From Massiliimalia massiliensis (GTDB lineage: Bacteria > Bacillota > Clostridia > Oscillospirales > Ruminococcaceae), in NCBI RefSeq assembly GCF_900155615.1, contig NZ_FUHT01000004.1, forward strand, positions 62,001-126,000: a stretch of 64,000 nucleotides of DNA, in the 5' to 3' direction. This document shows positions 1 to 8,877 of the stretch, piece after piece. The position numbers and the translations under genes were made by a program. Positions within the stretch are counted from its first letter, which is position 1; every line of letters starts with the position of its first letter. The notes beneath the pieces are model-generated. The model made no database searches. It had not been told where the DNA came from and saw nothing but the letters and a program-made list of their open reading frames with translations.

Positions 1-3000
1 TAATCGGCGAGTGTAAGCCCCTCTTTCGGGGTAAGGCGCAGTGGCAGAGTGTTGACAAACAGGCCGGCAGTTTCCGAAACAGACGGATAACGACGGCTGG
101 AAACAGGCGTTCCGACAAAGAAATCCTTGCTGCCGGAAAGCTTGGACAGGAAAACTCCGAAGGCGGCGGCAAAGAACATATAAGGAGTCAAACCGCGCTG
201 TTCGCAATATTGTTCACAGGAGAGGCTTTCCGCTTCACTGAGTGAAAAAGAAAGCTCTGTTCCGGTGTAGTCGAACTGTTTTGGCCGGGGAAAGTCGGTC
301 GGGATGTCCGGCAGGGAAGGTGCGTTTTGCATCTGTTCCTGCCAATAGCCGCGTTCCTCACCGGACAGCCGCGCGCTGTTTTCCTTGAGCCACTGAGCAT
401 AATCAAGGTAGGTAATATTCGGCAGGGACAGTGTCTCGCCGCGATAGAGCATGTCTAGATGCTGGAGAGTCGCCGCGGCAGTTACCGCGTCGCCGGCAAT
501 GTGATGCAGGTCGACCATGATTACCGCCTCATCCTGGCCGGACTGCCACAGGGCGGCTCTTAACAGGGGTGGACGCGACAAATCAAAGGGGCGGATAAAC
601 GCCTCTTTGGCTTCTTCTAATGGAATATCCCGGTAGATAGTAAAATCAGCCCTGCAGATTTCGCAGATCTTTTGCCCGATCCCATCTTTCTGCGGTAGAA
701 ACGCCGCCCGGAAGAGAGGTTCCAGATCAATCAGCTTTTGTACGGCAGCCTCCAGTCTCATCGGGTCAATCGGCCCGGCCACATGGAATCCGCACGGCAT
801 ATTGTAGGAGGTGCTGTCAGGCGACATCTGCGTTTCAAAATAGATGCCAAGCTGTGCCGGCGTTAAAGGATAGACTTCCAACGGCGCGGACTTTTGGATT
901 TCAGCGTAGGATGGCTCTGGTTCTCCTGCGCCTTCCAGCCGGGTTGCAAGGCGGAGCGCTGTCCGGCAGGCATACAGGTCTGCAACGCGCAGCCGCACCC
1001 CAAACACTGATTCGAGCTCAGAGAGGGTTTCCAGCGCATTGAGCGAGTCTCCGCCGCAGAGGAAATAATCGTCCGAGGCCGATAGGTCAGCACGCTTCAG
1101 CACATTCTGGAAAACTGATAAAACCGTTTGGGCGGCGGCGCTGGCGGTTGCCTGCCCTGTATAGCTTTTCTGGATCACCGGGAAAGGAAGGCGGGCATAG
1201 TCCACCTTGCCGTTCGGCGTCAACGGGACGGAGGGAATTGACTGGAAAATCGCGGGGATCATGTATCCCGGCAGATAGGTCGCAGAAAATTCCAGCAGTT
1301 CGGATTCAGTTACAAACTGGCCGGCAGCATAATAGGCGACCAGCATCGACTGACCGTCTACATTCAACAACCGTACCACAGCCTGGCGGATCGCCGGATG
1401 CTGCATCAGGCAGGATGCGATTTCATCCAGCTCGATCCGCTGTCCGCGCAGCTTGACCTGCCCGTCTTCCCGGCCCTTGAGAATCAGTTCGCCGTTTTCT
1501 GTCCAGGCGGCAAGATCTCCGGTTCGGTAAATCCGTTCCTCCGGCTCGAATGGGCTGGGCAGGAATGCTTTGTCAGTAAGCTCGGGAGCGTTGTGATAGC
1601 CGCGTCCGACACAAAGCCCCCCAATGTATAAATCCCCATAAACACCGATTGGCAGGGGTTTTAAATGTTTGTCCAGAATGTAGCAGCGGCAGTTTCGCAT
1701 CGGCGCGCCGACACTGATCACCGGAACCGCGTTAAGAAGACTGGTACTGACTCCAATCGTGGCTTCGGAGGGGCCGTATTGGTTATAAATCCTTGCGCCG
1801 GTACATCTGGAAAGGGTTTTTAATAGGCTGCTCGGGAATGCTTCGCCGCCGCAGATGATCGATTCCAAACGATTGGCAGCGCGGAAAAAGTCCGTATTTT
1901 TCAAATAAGCGGTCAGACGCGAAGGAGTAACCGCCAGGAAACCGACACCATAGGACTGGATCAGTGCCGCGATTTGAGCCGGATCCTCCTGTGCCTCCTC
2001 CGTCGGGAGGACAATGGTCTGCCCGTTTAACAGGGAGACAATGCTCTCGAGAAGGAAAGCGTCAAAGCTGATGTTGCATAGGGAAAGTACAGCTCCCTTT
2101 CCGTAAAAGGGACGCATAGATTCAGCGAAATTCAAAAGGGACTGCTGTTCAATTTCCACCCCTTTGGGTACTCCGGTGCTGCCTGAGGTATAGACAAGAT
2201 AAGCAAGATCGTTCGGTTTTGCCGGACATTCCGGCAGCGGCCTGTTGCTTTTTTCTGGCAGTGTGTCGATATTGATCACCGGCACCTCACTGGACGGAAG
2301 CTGCTCCGAATGAGAAGCAGAGGTTAAAATAACTGACGCGCCACTGTCGGAAAGGATTTGTTCGATCCGTTTTTCCGGCAGGGAGGGAGAAAGAATTACA
2401 AACGCGTTTCCGCTGCGGACTGCGCCTGCGAGAGAAGCGAGCAGTTGGTAGGATTTCGGCAGGAATAAGGCGATAATCTCTTTGCCGTCCGGGAACAGGC
2501 GGAACAGTGCTTCTGAAACAGCACCCGCCTTTTGAGACAGCATATGATAGGAATACCGCTTTCCTTCCTCGATGACTGCGGCGCGGGAACCGAATGCCTG
2601 ATAGATTTCGTCCAGCTTCTGACTGAGATTTCCACTGTAGCAGAAAGCTTCAGTACGGTTAAAGGAGTACAGAACCTTCTCCTCTTCCTCGGCGCCGAGG
2701 ATCGAAAGCTTGTAGATGGGGAGACTGGGAAAGGATAGAGCCTGAGTCAGGATATTTATCAAATAATGGTGGAAATCCTCGATATCATATTTGGAGAATA
2801 ACTGGGTTAGGTAATCATAGTTTACTGAATACCGGCGTTCATCCTCGATATTGTTTAAGTGGATGCAAAGATGCTCCGCCTGATATCCAGCGTAATGCCA
2901 TTGCCCGGAGAGAACAATGGAGGTGTCCCGGTTGCGGTAGGCCTTGCTGTTATGGAAGGAGAGCACCAAATGGAACAGGCGGTTCAGGTCAGGATTATGC

Positions 3001-4019
3001 TCTTTAGCAATGGAGGTAATTTCTGAAAACGGGAAACGCTGGTGACGCAAAAGATCAAGCCAGTTTTCGGCCAGGTGTTCGTTAAATTCCTCAAAGCTCC
3101 AGTTCTCATCCAAACTGCTGAAGAAGGGGAGGGTGCTCACAAACATGCCGGTGGTCTGACGGTCGGTCACGTTGCTCCGGTTATGGATTGGGGAACCGAT
3201 GCAGAGCTTTCCGATATTCTTTACCCGCTTGAGATAGATCGCAATCGCCATATAGAATACTGCGAACGGCGCAACCCGGCGGCTGGTACAGAAAGCGGTC
3301 AGAGCATGGTTCAGTGTATCGGAAAGAAGAAAGGTTTTCCGCAAGCCGACCGGACTCAGCTCCGCGTTGTTGTATTCCTTCAGAGACACCGGCTGAGGGA
3401 GATTCTGCAAGGTCTCTTCCCAAAATTTCTTATCTCTCAGGTATGCCTTGGAGCTGTGATATTTTGCCTCCTCCTCTACATGGAGCCGATAGCTCGGCGT
3501 GGGATCCAGCGTGACAGCTTCCCCGTTGAGCAGGGCAAGATAGGTCTGGGCGATCCGGTTAATCAGGGCAACCTGAGACCAGCCGTCGGAAATCAGGTGA
3601 TGCGTTTTAATCAGCACGCCGCCCTCATGTTCCCCGATTTTCAGGATGGCAAAATAAAAAAGCGGCGCATTCAACACCGGCATCACCTCTTTGGTAATGC
3701 TGCTTTCCCAGTGCTGGATGCCCGTTTGATTGGTAGCCGAAAAGTCAAAAACAGGAAATTGCTGTTCGCGGTACTCCTGTTCATACTGCATCGGTATATG
3801 GTTGTCGTTTAATGTAATTTGAATTCTCAGAGAAGAATCCGACTGAAGGACAAGATTCAGGCACTCCTGCAGCAGGGCAATGTCAAAGGTTCCACGGATA
3901 CGGATTGTCTCGCAGATATTGTTCATGGAGGTGCCGTGAAATGACTGCTCCAGAGCCCAAATATTCAGTTGACTGTTTGAGAGTGGATAACAATTCATTT
4001 TGCACGCAAATTCTTGCAC
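1..4019 (-). CDS. Nonribosomal peptide synthetase, C-A-T-C..., 3' end outside window
   Basis: Multimodular peptide synthetase that activates an amino acid as its adenylate and condenses it on a carrier. The visible 1339 codons hold a condensation domain (HHLISDG, His140-Gly146), an adenylation domain (YTSGSTGVPKG near 610, NQYGPSE near 745, NGKVDY near 935), a carrier domain (CGGDSL, phosphopantetheine Ser992) and the start of a second condensation domain (HHIAGDA near 1169, Ala where the motif usually has Gly). The GTG at 4019 is chosen because AAAAGGAG (4029-4036) sits 9 nt upstream; the ATG at 3998 lies about 30 nt from it. A leading C domain is typical of N-acylating starter modules or of enzymes fed by another protein. 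I could not assign the A-domain substrate. Further modules and release domain lie left of the window. Family certain; product unknown. Confidence 0.93.
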   Translation of the reverse strand, partial: MQEFACKMNCYPLSNSQLNIWALEQSFHGTSMNNICETIRIRGTFDIALLQECLNLVLQSDSSLRIQITLNDNHIPMQYEQEYREQQFPVFDFSATNQTGIQHWESSITKEVMPVLNAPLFYFAILKIGEHEGGVLIKTHHLISDGWSQVALINRIAQTYLALLNGEAVTLDPTPSYRLHVEEEAKYHSSKAYLRDKKFWEETLQNLPQPVSLKEYNNAELSPVGLRKTFLLSDTLNHALTAFCTSRRVAPFAVFYMAIAIYLKRVKNIGKLCIGSPIHNRSNVTDRQTTGMFVSTLPFFSSLDENWSFEEFNEHLAENWLDLLRHQRFPFSEITSIAKEHNPDLNRLFHLVLSFHNSKAYRNRDTSIVLSGQWHYAGYQAEHLCIHLNNIEDERRYSVNYDYLTQLFSKYDIEDFHHYLINILTQALSFPSLPIYKLSILGAEEEEKVLYSFNRTEAFCYSGNLSQKLDEIYQAFGSRAAVIEEGKRYSYHMLSQKAGAVSEALFRLFPDGKEIIALFLPKSYQLLASLAGAVRSGNAFVILSPSLPEKRIEQILSDSGASVILTSASHSEQLPSSEVPVINIDTLPEKSNRPLPECPAKPNDLAYLVYTSGSTGVPKGVEIEQQSLLNFAESMRPFYGKGAVLSLCNISFDAFLLESIVSLLNGQTIVLPTEEAQEDPAQIAALIQSYGVGFLAVTPSRLTAYLKNTDFFRAANRLESIICGGEAFPSSLLKTLSRCTGARIYNQYGPSEATIGVSTSLLNAVPVISVGAPMRNCRCYILDKHLKPLPIGVYGDLYIGGLCVGRGYHNAPELTDKAFLPSPFEPEERIYRTGDLAAWTENGELILKGREDGQVKLRGQRIELDEIASCLMQHPAIRQAVVRLLNVDGQSMLVAYYAAGQFVTESELLEFSATYLPGYMIPAIFQSIPSVPLTPNGKVDYARLPFPVIQKSYTGQATASAAAQTVLSVFQNVLKRADLSASDDYFLCGGDSLNALETLSELESVFGVRLRVADLYACRTALRLATRLEGAGEPEPSYAEIQKSAPLEVYPLTPAQLGIYFETQMSPDSTSYNMPCGFHVAGPIDPMRLEAAVQKLIDLEPLFRAAFLPQKDGIGQKICEICRADFTIYRDIPLEEAKEAFIRPFDLSRPPLLRAALWQSGQDEAVIMVDLHHIAGDAVTAAATLQHLDMLYRGETLSLPNITYLDYAQWLKENSARLSGEERGYWQEQMQNAPSLPDIPTDFPRPKQFDYTGTELSFSLSEAESLSCEQYCEQRGLTPYMFFAAAFGVFLSKLSGSKDFFVGTPVSSRRYPSVSETAGLFVNTLPLRLTPKEGLTLAD

Positions 4020-4080
4020 AGAGGATAGCTCCTTTTGAGTGGATTTTCAGAAAAAAAGCCGATATGTATATTCAAAGATT

Positions 4081-4109
4081 ATTATAAGCCTTTTATCTTC
4101 CAAATGCAA
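4081..4109 (-). promoter_or_regulatory. Promoter of the peptide synthetase gene
   Basis: On the minus strand TTGCAT (4104-4109) and a perfect TATAAT (4081-4086) are separated by 17 bp, about 45 nt upstream of the ribosome site. The -35 matches consensus only at TTG, so basal activity could be modest. Confidence 0.6.
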
Positions 4110-4221
4110 CGTTTTCTTCCTGCTTTCCCGTAATTTTTGTACTCAAATTCGACAAAATTCACTTTATTCAGGCCGAGACTCTGATTTAAAAGTGGTTTTC
4201 AGCTTCTGAATCAAAAATTGC

Positions 4222-4250
4222 TTGACGTTCTTTTACGCTCCTTCTATAAT
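4222..4250 (+). promoter_or_regulatory. Promoter for rhaM and the lipase-like gene
   Basis: TTGACG (4222-4227), a 17-bp spacer and TATAAT (4245-4250), about 60 nt before the mutarotase start. It is divergent from the peptide synthetase promoter. A near-consensus sigma-A type promoter. Confidence 0.8.
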
Positions 4251-4314
4251 AAATTTGAGAAAAGCCGCGGCCGGAATGGACGGAAAACAGCGGCTGGGGA
4301 AACGGGGGATGATG

Positions 4315-4626
4315 ATGAGAAAAGCATTTAGGATGAAGCTGTTCCCGGGAATGGAAGGGGAATATGAACGGCGGCACAAGCTTCTCTGGCCGGAAATGAA
4401 GGAGATGATCCACCGGCATGGAGGAAAAAACTATTCTATCTTCCTTGATAAGGAAACACTGACCTTGTTCGGTATGATAGAAATTGAGGATGAGGCTCTC
4501 TGGAACGCCGGCGCGGATACACAGATTAATCGAAAATGGTGGGACTATATGGCCGATATCATGGAATGCAATCCGGATAACAGCCCAGTAACGGTGGATT
4601 TGACAGAAGTATTCCATCTGGATTAA
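4315..4626 (+). CDS. rhaM: L-rhamnose mutarotase
   Basis: Interconverts alpha and beta anomers of L-rhamnose in the cytoplasm. The 103-residue product has the family's usual length and aligns by eye with E. coli RhaM (MIRKAF...YQRRH...NPDNSPV). Tyr17 and His21 (EYERRH) correspond to the known catalytic Tyr/His pair, and the WW and NPDNSPV segments are present. Three ATGs stand in tandem (4309, 4312, 4315). The last is chosen because MRKAF matches the family N-terminus and GGGGG (4304-4308) lies 6 nt upstream. No rhamnose isomerase, kinase or aldolase gene is near, so it is an orphan here. The next gene follows after 17 nt and is probably cotranscribed. Confidence 0.92.
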   Translation: MRKAFRMKLFPGMEGEYERRHKLLWPEMKEMIHRHGGKNYSIFLDKETLTLFGMIEIEDEALWNAGADTQINRKWWDYMADIMECNPDNSPVTVDLTEVFHLD

Positions 4627-4643
4627 AGGCAGGGTGACTGAGA

Positions 4644-5981
4644 ATGAAATGGCTGGTTCGGCTTTTGAATAGTGTCCTTTTATTTTTGACAACTGACCTG
4701 ATCCTGCTCTGTTCATGGTTTTCAGTTTCGCTATGGGTCGGTATTCCCGGCGGAGTCTGCCTGGCTGTACTTTTTGTGGTTATCAATATTGTGCCGCGGT
4801 ACCGAGCCGCAAAAAACCGTTGGGCAGTGATGAATGACGGGAGAGAATTGGTATATCTGTTCCTGATTACTCTTGCCGCGAATATTGCGTTTCAGATTTG
4901 GTTTGGCATTGAGGTGTTCAGCAAACAGACAGGGCATGCGGCATTTTTTGTCAATTTGGTCTTCTGTATTGTGCTGGAGGCTGCTTTGGCTGTCAATGGG
5001 ACGCTGCGAATTATCATCCTCTCCAAACAACTGGGAATGGTAAAAAAGGTGCTGTTTCTTTTTCTGTGGTGGCTCCCGATATTCAATTTGGTGCTGCTTT
5101 ACCAAATGGTGCATACTGCCAAACAAGAATATGAGCTGGAAACAGAAAAGGAGGAGCTCAACAGTGTCCGGAAGGAAAACGAAATTTGCAGGACAAAATA
5201 TCCTGTACTGATGGTACACGGGGTGTTTTTCCGCGACCTAAAATACTGGAACTACTGGGGCAGGATTCCAAAGGAGCTCAAGCGCAACGGCGCGGAGGTT
5301 TACTATGGGAATCAGCAGTCTGCGGCTTCGGTTGAGGAATGTGCAGTAGAGCTCAAAACCAGAATAGAAGAGGTGATGGCTGAGACCGGCGCGGAAAAGG
5401 TGAATATTATCGCCCACTCTAAGGGCGGGCTGGACTCACGCTATACGATCAGCCTCCTCGGTATGGATCACTATGTCGCCTCGCTGACTACCATCAATAC
5501 GCCGCATAGGGGCTGCGCCTTTGCGGATTATCTGTTGCATAAAATCCCAAAATCGGTCTGTAATATGATTGCGCGGAAATATAATTCAGCGCTGAAAAAG
5601 CTGGGAGATCCGAATCCGGATTTTATGGCTGCGGTGCAGGACTTGACGGAGGAAAGCTGCCGGGCTTTTAATGAGAGGGTTTTGGACGCAGAGAATGTTT
5701 ATTATCAGAGCACCGCTTCAAAGATGAGCAGGTGGAACAGCGCGCCTTTTCCACAGTGGATGAGCTACCTGCTGGTGAAGCACTTTGACAAGGATAACGA
5801 CGGGCTTGTCGGGGTGCAGGCAGCAAAATGGGGAAGCAAATTCACTCTGCTGGAAACAAAGGGGCGGCGCGGAATTTCCCATGGGGATATGATTGATTTA
5901 AACCGGGAAAATATCAAGGGCTTCGACGTGCGGGAATTTTATGTCGGAGTAGTTCACGGCCTAAAGGAAATGGGCTTTTAG
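4644..5981 (+). CDS. Membrane-anchored lipase-like alpha/beta hydrolase
   Basis: The N-terminal 155 residues contain about four hydrophobic segments (near 5-30, 33-52, 68-90, 100-155) followed by a charged helix. From residue 187 a lipase-type alpha/beta hydrolase begins: oxyanion segment MVHGV (191-195), nucleophile elbow AHSKG (Ser259), INTPHRG (284-290), an Asp in DNDGLVGVQAAKWG (from 383) and His413 in ISHGD. DGLV..AKWG resembles the end of bacterial true lipases (Pseudomonas/Bacillus families). The combination suggests a membrane-bound esterase or lipase; which side of the membrane the catalytic domain faces is unclear. The start is supported by AGGGTGA 6 nt upstream of ATG 4644. It shares a transcript with rhaM and ends at a strong terminator. 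Substrate unknown. Confidence 0.8.
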   Translation: MKWLVRLLNSVLLFLTTDLILLCSWFSVSLWVGIPGGVCLAVLFVVINIVPRYRAAKNRWAVMNDGRELVYLFLITLAANIAFQIWFGIEVFSKQTGHAAFFVNLVFCIVLEAALAVNGTLRIIILSKQLGMVKKVLFLFLWWLPIFNLVLLYQMVHTAKQEYELETEKEELNSVRKENEICRTKYPVLMVHGVFFRDLKYWNYWGRIPKELKRNGAEVYYGNQQSAASVEECAVELKTRIEEVMAETGAEKVNIIAHSKGGLDSRYTISLLGMDHYVASLTTINTPHRGCAFADYLLHKIPKSVCNMIARKYNSALKKLGDPNPDFMAAVQDLTEESCRAFNERVLDAENVYYQSTASKMSRWNSAPFPQWMSYLLVKHFDKDNDGLVGVQAAKWGSKFTLLETKGRRGISHGDMIDLNRENIKGFDVREFYVGVVHGLKEMGF

Positions 5982-5990
5982 AATAGAGAC

Positions 5991-6026
5991 GAGAAACAGG
6001 GAGATTCCTGTTTCTCTTTCTTTTTT
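5991..6026 (+). terminator. Intrinsic terminator after the lipase-like gene
   Basis: GAGAAACAGG (5991-6000) pairs perfectly with CCTGTTTCTC (6007-6016) across a 6-nt loop, followed by TTTCTTTTTT. Confidence 0.9.
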
Positions 6027-6093
6027 GCCGGAGATATGATAGAATATAGGGCAAGGATACGTCATGATGCAAAGGAAGAAAGAGGGAAACCGA

Positions 6094-7371
6094 ATGGAGC
6101 CGTTTCAGTTAAAATATGGAGATACCACAGTATCGCTCGATTTAAGCGGGGCAAATTCTGTCACCGTCCTGCAGGGAAAACCGCCGGAGGAGATTGAAGA
6201 TCTGGCCGGTGCGTTCCGCCGCGCGGTGACGGAGGAATGCGTTGGCAGCGCGCCGCTTTCAGATTTGATCGGGCGCGGGGACGAGGTCACAGTGATCATC
6301 AGCGATATCACCCGTTACTGGATGCGGCAGGATCTGATCTGTGAGCTGCTAGTCGATTATCTGATAGAGGAAATCGGACTGAAGGCGGAGCAGATTGTCA
6401 TTTTGGTAGCGCTGGGAACCCACCGCCCGATGACCGGAGAGGAGCTGGAAAAGCTGACCGGGAGCCGGGTATTTCATCTAGTACGGGTAGTCAACCATGA
6501 TTGTATGGCGGCTGACCTCAAATATCTGGGACTGACCAGCTTTGGAACGCAGGTTTTTGTCAATCCCCTGGTCTGCGGCCGCAAAGTAATTCTGATGGGA
6601 GGCACAGTACACCATCTGATGTCCGGGTTCGGCGGCGGCCGAAAGAGCATTCTGCCTGGCGTCAGCGCAAAATCGACCATCAACCAGAACCATTTGATGT
6701 GTCTTGACCCGCTGGAACCCCATTCGAGCGGCCTGATCGGAATGAGAAAGCTTAAAGGCAACCCTGTCAACGAGGATATGCTGGAGGCAGCCGCGATGGT
6801 AGCGCCGGTGTTTGGGATCAATCTCATTATGGGCAGTACAGGGAAACATGCAAAGCTGGTATGCGGGCACTGGAAAGCCGCCTGGGAGGAAAGCTGCCGG
6901 CTGGTGGACGAATATTTCGGCGTTCCGATCCGAAAAAAAGCGGATGTAGTTGTTGTAAGCTGCGGCGGCTTCCCGAAGGATATGAACCTTTATCAGGGGG
7001 TAAAGTCGCTGCTCAATGCGTCCCAGTGCCTGAAAGACGGGGGAACAATGATCTTTTTGGCGCGATGCGAAGAGGGCGGCGGCGCGCCCGACTTTTTCGA
7101 CTGGATTGAATCTTTGAAAACCGATACGCTGGATCATGATTTGCGGGATCATTTCAGTATTGCGGGATATATTTTTTACGCAAGCTGTGAAGCGATCCGG
7201 CGCTGCCGGGTGCTGATGCTGACAGAGCTTTCCGCCGATACGCTGCGGGATATGCGTCTGCGGGGCTTTTTCTCCGTCGAGGAGATGATGGCGCAGGCTG
7301 ACCTGGCGGGAAAAGATGTCTATGTCATGCCGATGGGAGGCAGCACTGTGCCGTACATGGTGGAAGGCTGA
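6094..7371 (+). CDS. LarA-family nickel-pincer racemase/epimerase
   Basis: Member of the lactate racemase (LarA, DUF2088) family, which racemises or epimerises 2-hydroxy acids using a nickel-pincer nucleotide. From the chosen start the protein has 425 residues. Landmarks fall where LarA has them: GTHRPMTG (His110), HHLMSGFGGGRKS with His173/His174 and Lys184, and His200 in NQNH. The start at 6094 is preferred because AGAGGG lies 7 nt upstream and MEPFQLKYGD matches the family N-terminus; an in-frame ATG at 6064 is the alternative. No larB, larC or larE cofactor genes are in the window, so cofactor supply must come from elsewhere. Substrate may be lactate or a sugar acid; given the galactonate genes in this window an aldonate is possible, but that is inference. 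Confidence 0.88.
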   Translation: MEPFQLKYGDTTVSLDLSGANSVTVLQGKPPEEIEDLAGAFRRAVTEECVGSAPLSDLIGRGDEVTVIISDITRYWMRQDLICELLVDYLIEEIGLKAEQIVILVALGTHRPMTGEELEKLTGSRVFHLVRVVNHDCMAADLKYLGLTSFGTQVFVNPLVCGRKVILMGGTVHHLMSGFGGGRKSILPGVSAKSTINQNHLMCLDPLEPHSSGLIGMRKLKGNPVNEDMLEAAAMVAPVFGINLIMGSTGKHAKLVCGHWKAAWEESCRLVDEYFGVPIRKKADVVVVSCGGFPKDMNLYQGVKSLLNASQCLKDGGTMIFLARCEEGGGAPDFFDWIESLKTDTLDHDLRDHFSIAGYIFYASCEAIRRCRVLMLTELSADTLRDMRLRGFFSVEEMMAQADLAGKDVYVMPMGGSTVPYMVEG

Positions 7372-7390
7372 AATTTTTTTGAAAAAAGTA

Positions 7391-7420
7391 TTGACAAAAT
7401 TCTCTGAATGTGATTATACT
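7391..7420 (+). promoter_or_regulatory. Promoter of the T-box leader
   Basis: TTGACA (7391-7396), an 18-bp spacer and TATACT (7415-7420), starting 20 nt after the LarA-like stop codon. It would start transcription just before the leader RNA. Confidence 0.82.
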
Positions 7421-7440
7421 ATTATTAAACCAATGATGTG

Positions 7441-7692
7441 GAGATAAAACCGTATTACGCGCCTGCAGAGAGCTGGGGAGGATGGGAACCCGGCGGAAAA
7501 GCGGATCGGACAAATGGACTACGGAGGGCGCAGGGAAAAGGGTTTTCCTGAGTATGCTGCGACGCAACACCGGCGTTATCGGGTGAAGAGTGTGTTGGCA
7601 TTCTGATGAGTTGGGCGTTATTTTAACGTCAAACAAGGTGGTACCGCAGATGGTTCGCATCTGTCCTTGTATTAAGGACAGATGCTTTTTTA
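7441..7692 (+). promoter_or_regulatory. T-box riboswitch, tryptophan specifier (UGG)
   Basis: A T-box leader that reads uncharged tRNA and controls a downstream terminator. Stem I is recognisable from AGAGAG, a CTGGG...CCCGG hairpin and the closing CCTGC/GCAGG helix. The specifier context is AAATGGACTACGGAG with UGG at 7515-7517, matching the usual pattern of specifier followed by A-C-U. The T-box sequence AAGGTGGTACCGC is at 7635-7647. The terminator is GCATCTGTCC (7657-7666) paired with GGACAGATGC (7676-7685) followed by six T. UGG predicts control by tRNA-Trp. The acceptor-pairing UGGU would need an A73 or a wobble with G73, a minor oddity. The region 7372-7798 contains nothing else. Confidence 0.9.
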
Positions 7693-7798
7693 TTGCTCTG
7701 AGCCCTGTTTGCTGGAAGAAGCAGGGTGCCGGATTCATCTGATCCTCCGTCAAAAGCCAAACAGATCAATCAACTATTTTGAAAAGGAGATCAAACGT

Positions 7799-8824
7799 AT
7801 GAAAAAGAAAAATTTACTCCAAAAAGCAATTGCCCTGATTTTAACCGGCACATTGGTAATAGGGATGACCGCCTGCGGAGAATCCGGCGGACAGGATCAA
7901 TCCGGTTCGGCCGGCGGAGAAAAGCTGACTGTTGGGATTGTCCAGATGGCGGATAACGGCGCGTTTACCGATATGCGCGAGGGCTTTTTAAACCGGCTGG
8001 AGGAGCTCGGCTACACCGAGGATAAGCTGGAGGTCAATTATAAAAACGCGCAGGGCGACGCGACAAATTTAAACTCCATCTGCCAGGAAATGGTGGATGC
8101 GGATGTAGACCTGGTTGCCGCGATCGCAACTCCTTCCGCACAGGCGATGGTGAATATGGGGAGCGATATCCCAGTGATCTTCATTTCCGTTTCAAACCCG
8201 GTAGGCGCCGGAATCATCTCCGATATGGAGCATCCCGATATGAATGCGACCGGAACTTCCAACGCGATCCCGGTAGATGAAATGTTTAAGCTGTCCGATC
8301 AGCTCACCCCGGGCAAAACGACCTACGGTCTGCTTTATAACACCAGCGAGGTTAATTCTGTTACCACCATAGAGAGCGCGAAAGAATACATGGACGCAAA
8401 CGGAATCAAATATGAAGAAGCGGTTGTAACAAACTCCAGTGAGGTACAGCAGGCGGCGCAGTCCCTGGTGGGGAAGGTTGACGCGATCTTCGTCCCGAAC
8501 GACAGCGTTGTCCAGACCGCAATGCCTCAGGTGGCACAGGTTGCACGGGAAGCAAAAATCCCGGTTTACGGCAGTTCCGCCGTCATGGTTTCTTCCGGCG
8601 CGTTTGCAACCATCAGCATCAGCGATACCGAGATCGGCGCGATCAGTGCCGATATGGCCGACAAATATTTTAAAGGGACTGCAATTGCTGATATCCCTGC
8701 GGTTGTCGTGGATCAATTCACCACTGTAATCAATACGGATACCGCAGACGCAATCGGCGTTACGCTCTCTGATGATGTAAAAGCTGCCGCCACCCTGCTG
8801 ACTGACGCAGACGGCGCGGAATAA
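7799..8824 (+). CDS. trpX: ABC transporter substrate-binding lipoprotein (TrpX-like)
   Basis: Extracytoplasmic binding protein of the uncharacterised ABC family (COG2984) predicted to import tryptophan in Firmicutes. The 341-residue product has a charged KKK N-terminus, a hydrophobic stretch and a lipobox (MTAC, lipidated Cys26), then a two-lobed periplasmic-binding fold with SVSNPVGAGI and YNTSEVNS. The ATG at 7799 is preceded by AAAGGAGA 9 nt upstream; the longer reading frame back to 7682 runs into the terminator of the leader and is not coding. It is the first gene after the Trp T-box. That context, rather than the protein itself, gives the tryptophan assignment; the class also includes importers for other small molecules. 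Confidence 0.85.
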   Translation: MKKKNLLQKAIALILTGTLVIGMTACGESGGQDQSGSAGGEKLTVGIVQMADNGAFTDMREGFLNRLEELGYTEDKLEVNYKNAQGDATNLNSICQEMVDADVDLVAAIATPSAQAMVNMGSDIPVIFISVSNPVGAGIISDMEHPDMNATGTSNAIPVDEMFKLSDQLTPGKTTYGLLYNTSEVNSVTTIESAKEYMDANGIKYEEAVVTNSSEVQQAAQSLVGKVDAIFVPNDSVVQTAMPQVAQVAREAKIPVYGSSAVMVSSGAFATISISDTEIGAISADMADKYFKGTAIADIPAVVVDQFTTVINTDTADAIGVTLSDDVKAAATLLTDADGAE

Positions 8825-8877
8825 ATCATCATTGTATTTATCTTTTCATATTGAACAGCAGAAAGGATGTACCCGCT

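Noticed and set aside
3042-3812. Open frame of 256 codons on the plus strand
   Set aside because: It lies fully inside the first condensation domain of the peptide synthetase on the other strand, has no ribosome site and no family features.
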